From positions 1 through 18,336 of the forward strand of contig CAZWIA010000022.1 in the NCBI GenBank assembly GCA_964633955.1: DNA of 18,336 nucleotides, read 5' to 3'. Positions 17,099 through 18,336 of the stretch are shown here, piece after piece. Position numbers and translations under genes: made by a program. Within the stretch, counting starts at the first letter, position 1, and each line of letters starts with the position of its first letter. The DNA is from JAQBQQ01 sp964633955. GTDB lineage: Bacteria; Patescibacteriota; Gracilibacteria; Peribacterales; Peribacteraceae. The notes under the pieces are model-generated. The model had not been told where the DNA came from. It worked only from the letters and a program-made list of their open reading frames with translations, and ran no database searches.

Positions 17099-18336
17099 AT
17101 GCCCTGGAAGGATGTAGCGACCCACTTGGCCCACCTGAAGCCCGCGGAACGCGACCGCGTGCGGGCCGCCTACGCCCTGGGCGAGCGCATCCACGCGGGG
17201 CAGACGCGGAAATCCGGCGAACCGTTCTTCACCCATCCGGAGGCTGTGGCTTCCCTGCTGGCGGACATCGGCGCGGATGCGGACACGCTCATTGCCGCGC
17301 TCCTGCATGACGCGTTTGAAGACACGTCCCTGACCGCCCCGGAGGTGGAGACGCAGTTTGGACAGACGGTGGTGCGGCTCATTGAAGGCGTGACCAAGCT
17401 GACGGCGGACGAGGTGGCGGAGCGGCCCACGCTGGACCTGCAGATTGAGACGCTGCGCAAGATGTTCCGGCTGATGGAGCAGGACGTGCGCATCATGCTG
17501 ATCAAGCTCTACGACCGGCTCCACAACATGCGCACCATCCGGGCGCTGAATCCGGACCGGCAGCAAGTTATCGCCCAGGAAACGCTGGATGTATACGCCA
17601 AGATCGCGGACCGCCTCAGCATGCGCAACTTGCGGTATGAACTGGAGATCATCAGCCTGGAAATCCTGCAGCCGGAGGAGGCGGCGGCCCTCCTGCAGCT
17701 GCGTGAGCGCCAGGAAAAGCGCGGCCGGAAGCTGATGAAGGCCATACGGGAATACCTGGATCCGCACCTGCCCGCAGACCTGCATCTGCTGGATTTCCAG
17801 TACGAGCATCAGGCGATAGACAAACTGCAGGCGCTCCTGCGCGCGGAAGGATCTTCCGTGACGGGCGTGGCGGACATCTCTGTCATCTTCCTCTGTCCGA
17901 ATGAGGATGCCTGCTACCGCATGCTGGGCGTGCTGCACCGGCTGTGGCGCCGGGAGATCCTCTCTTTCCAGGACTACGTCAATATCCCACTCATCAACGG
18001 TTACCGGGGCATCCACACCACGCTCCTCCTGGCGGACGGCACGCGCGTCCGCTGCAAGATGCAGACGCCGGAAATGCACGCCTACTCGGAGAACGGCATT
18101 GCCCTCTACTGCTTTGATAGCCAAGCCCGCGGCATCCAGTACTTCCTGCCCTGGACGGAGCGCATCACGTCCGTGGCGGAGGACACGCGCGGCCAGAGCA
18201 ACGACTTCTGGGACAGCCTGCAGAGCGACATCCTGGGCGAGCTCATCACCGTGCACGGCACCGGCGACCGCATGGCGCTGGTCCCCCGGAACTCCACGGC
18301 GCTGGACGCCGCCATCTACCTCTACAACGGCGACGC
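17099..18336 (+). CDS. RelA/SpoT homologue, synthetase residues altered (partial)
   Basis: The first 412 residues of a long RelA/SpoT protein; the window ends inside the TGS domain. The (p)ppGpp hydrolase HD domain is intact: R-K-S-G-E-P with H46, L-L-H-D-x-x-E-D (H70, D71, E74, D75) and K-L-Y-D-R-L-H-N-M-R (D139). The synthetase domain is recognisable (Y-R-M-L-G-V-L-H-R-L-W; N-G-Y-R-G-I-H at 300-306) but has lost key residues. The R-x-K-H motif reads Q-Y-E-H (234-237), the catalytic E in E-V-Q-I-R-T is R318, and that motif reads R-C-K-M-Q-T. The K-D-Y-I segment reads Q-D-Y-V. I infer a protein that degrades but does not make (p)ppGpp. The start follows a good promoter; no Shine-Dalgarno is seen. 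Confidence 0.9.
   Translation, partial: MPWKDVATHLAHLKPAERDRVRAAYALGERIHAGQTRKSGEPFFTHPEAVASLLADIGADADTLIAALLHDAFEDTSLTAPEVETQFGQTVVRLIEGVTKLTADEVAERPTLDLQIETLRKMFRLMEQDVRIMLIKLYDRLHNMRTIRALNPDRQQVIAQETLDVYAKIADRLSMRNLRYELEIISLEILQPEEAAALLQLRERQEKRGRKLMKAIREYLDPHLPADLHLLDFQYEHQAIDKLQALLRAEGSSVTGVADISVIFLCPNEDACYRMLGVLHRLWRREILSFQDYVNIPLINGYRGIHTTLLLADGTRVRCKMQTPEMHAYSENGIALYCFDSQARGIQYFLPWTERITSVAEDTRGQSNDFWDSLQSDILGELITVHGTGDRMALVPRNSTALDAAIYLYNGD

Noticed and set aside
16457..18256. 599-codon minus-strand frame opposite the phosphoesterase and RelA/SpoT genes
   Set aside because: No recognisable domain, and it crosses the palindromic gap; the plus strand has clear enzyme motifs throughout.

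Overview
The window looks like a bacterial chromosome segment, probably from the candidate phyla radiation (my best guess is a Peregrinibacteria/Peribacteria-type genome). The reasons are TGA used as a normal stop, many genes with a -10 box 6-11 bases before the start codon and no Shine-Dalgarno sequence, an SLH surface protein, a bactofilin-like membrane protein, and several short palindromic elements with a 7-base period. No taxonomic marker was compared, so the assignment is inference.

Layout. 132-1693 (minus): a two-gene, lower-GC unit with a HAD-GNAT fusion and a GNAT acetyltransferase. 1977-2580: a small two-helix membrane protein, tail to tail with a DUF1801/YdhG-like protein. 2685-4015 (plus): smr and the tRNA threonylcarbamoyladenosine gene sua5. 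4020-4349 (minus): a charged coiled-coil protein. 4430-4587: tRNA-Arg(TCG) followed by an internally deleted copy of itself. 4608-5113 (minus): a RelE/ParE-Phd toxin-antitoxin pair, divergent from clpB (5224-7791), which has a CIRCE operator over its promoter. 7917-9092: a bactofilin-like membrane protein. 9228-9320 (minus): a 30-residue lysine-rich histone-tail-like peptide with its own terminator. 9484-10911 (minus): a secreted SLH protein. 10961-12602 (minus): ribE-ribH, riboflavin biosynthesis. 12827-15796: uvrA. 15972-16949: a membrane metallophosphoesterase. 17099-end: a RelA/SpoT homologue cut by the window edge.

The most unusual feature is ribE. The riboflavin synthase reading frame is interrupted, without loss of frame, by about 188 codons encoding a DUF559 (PD-(D/E)XK-type) endonuclease domain. 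This cassette carries two copies of a near-perfect GC-rich palindrome, and both halves of the synthase remain well conserved. uvrA also carries an in-frame insertion of about 32 codons, made of an imperfect inverted repeat with 7-base periodicity. Related 7-base-period elements lie between uvrA and the phosphoesterase and between the phosphoesterase and the RelA/SpoT gene. Together they suggest palindromic elements that spread through intergenic regions and also enter essential genes in frame, comparable in outcome to Rickettsia palindromic elements.

Other points: the RelA/SpoT homologue keeps its hydrolase motifs but lacks several synthetase residues; clpB looks HrcA-controlled; and recurring -10 boxes right before start codons point to widespread leaderless transcription.
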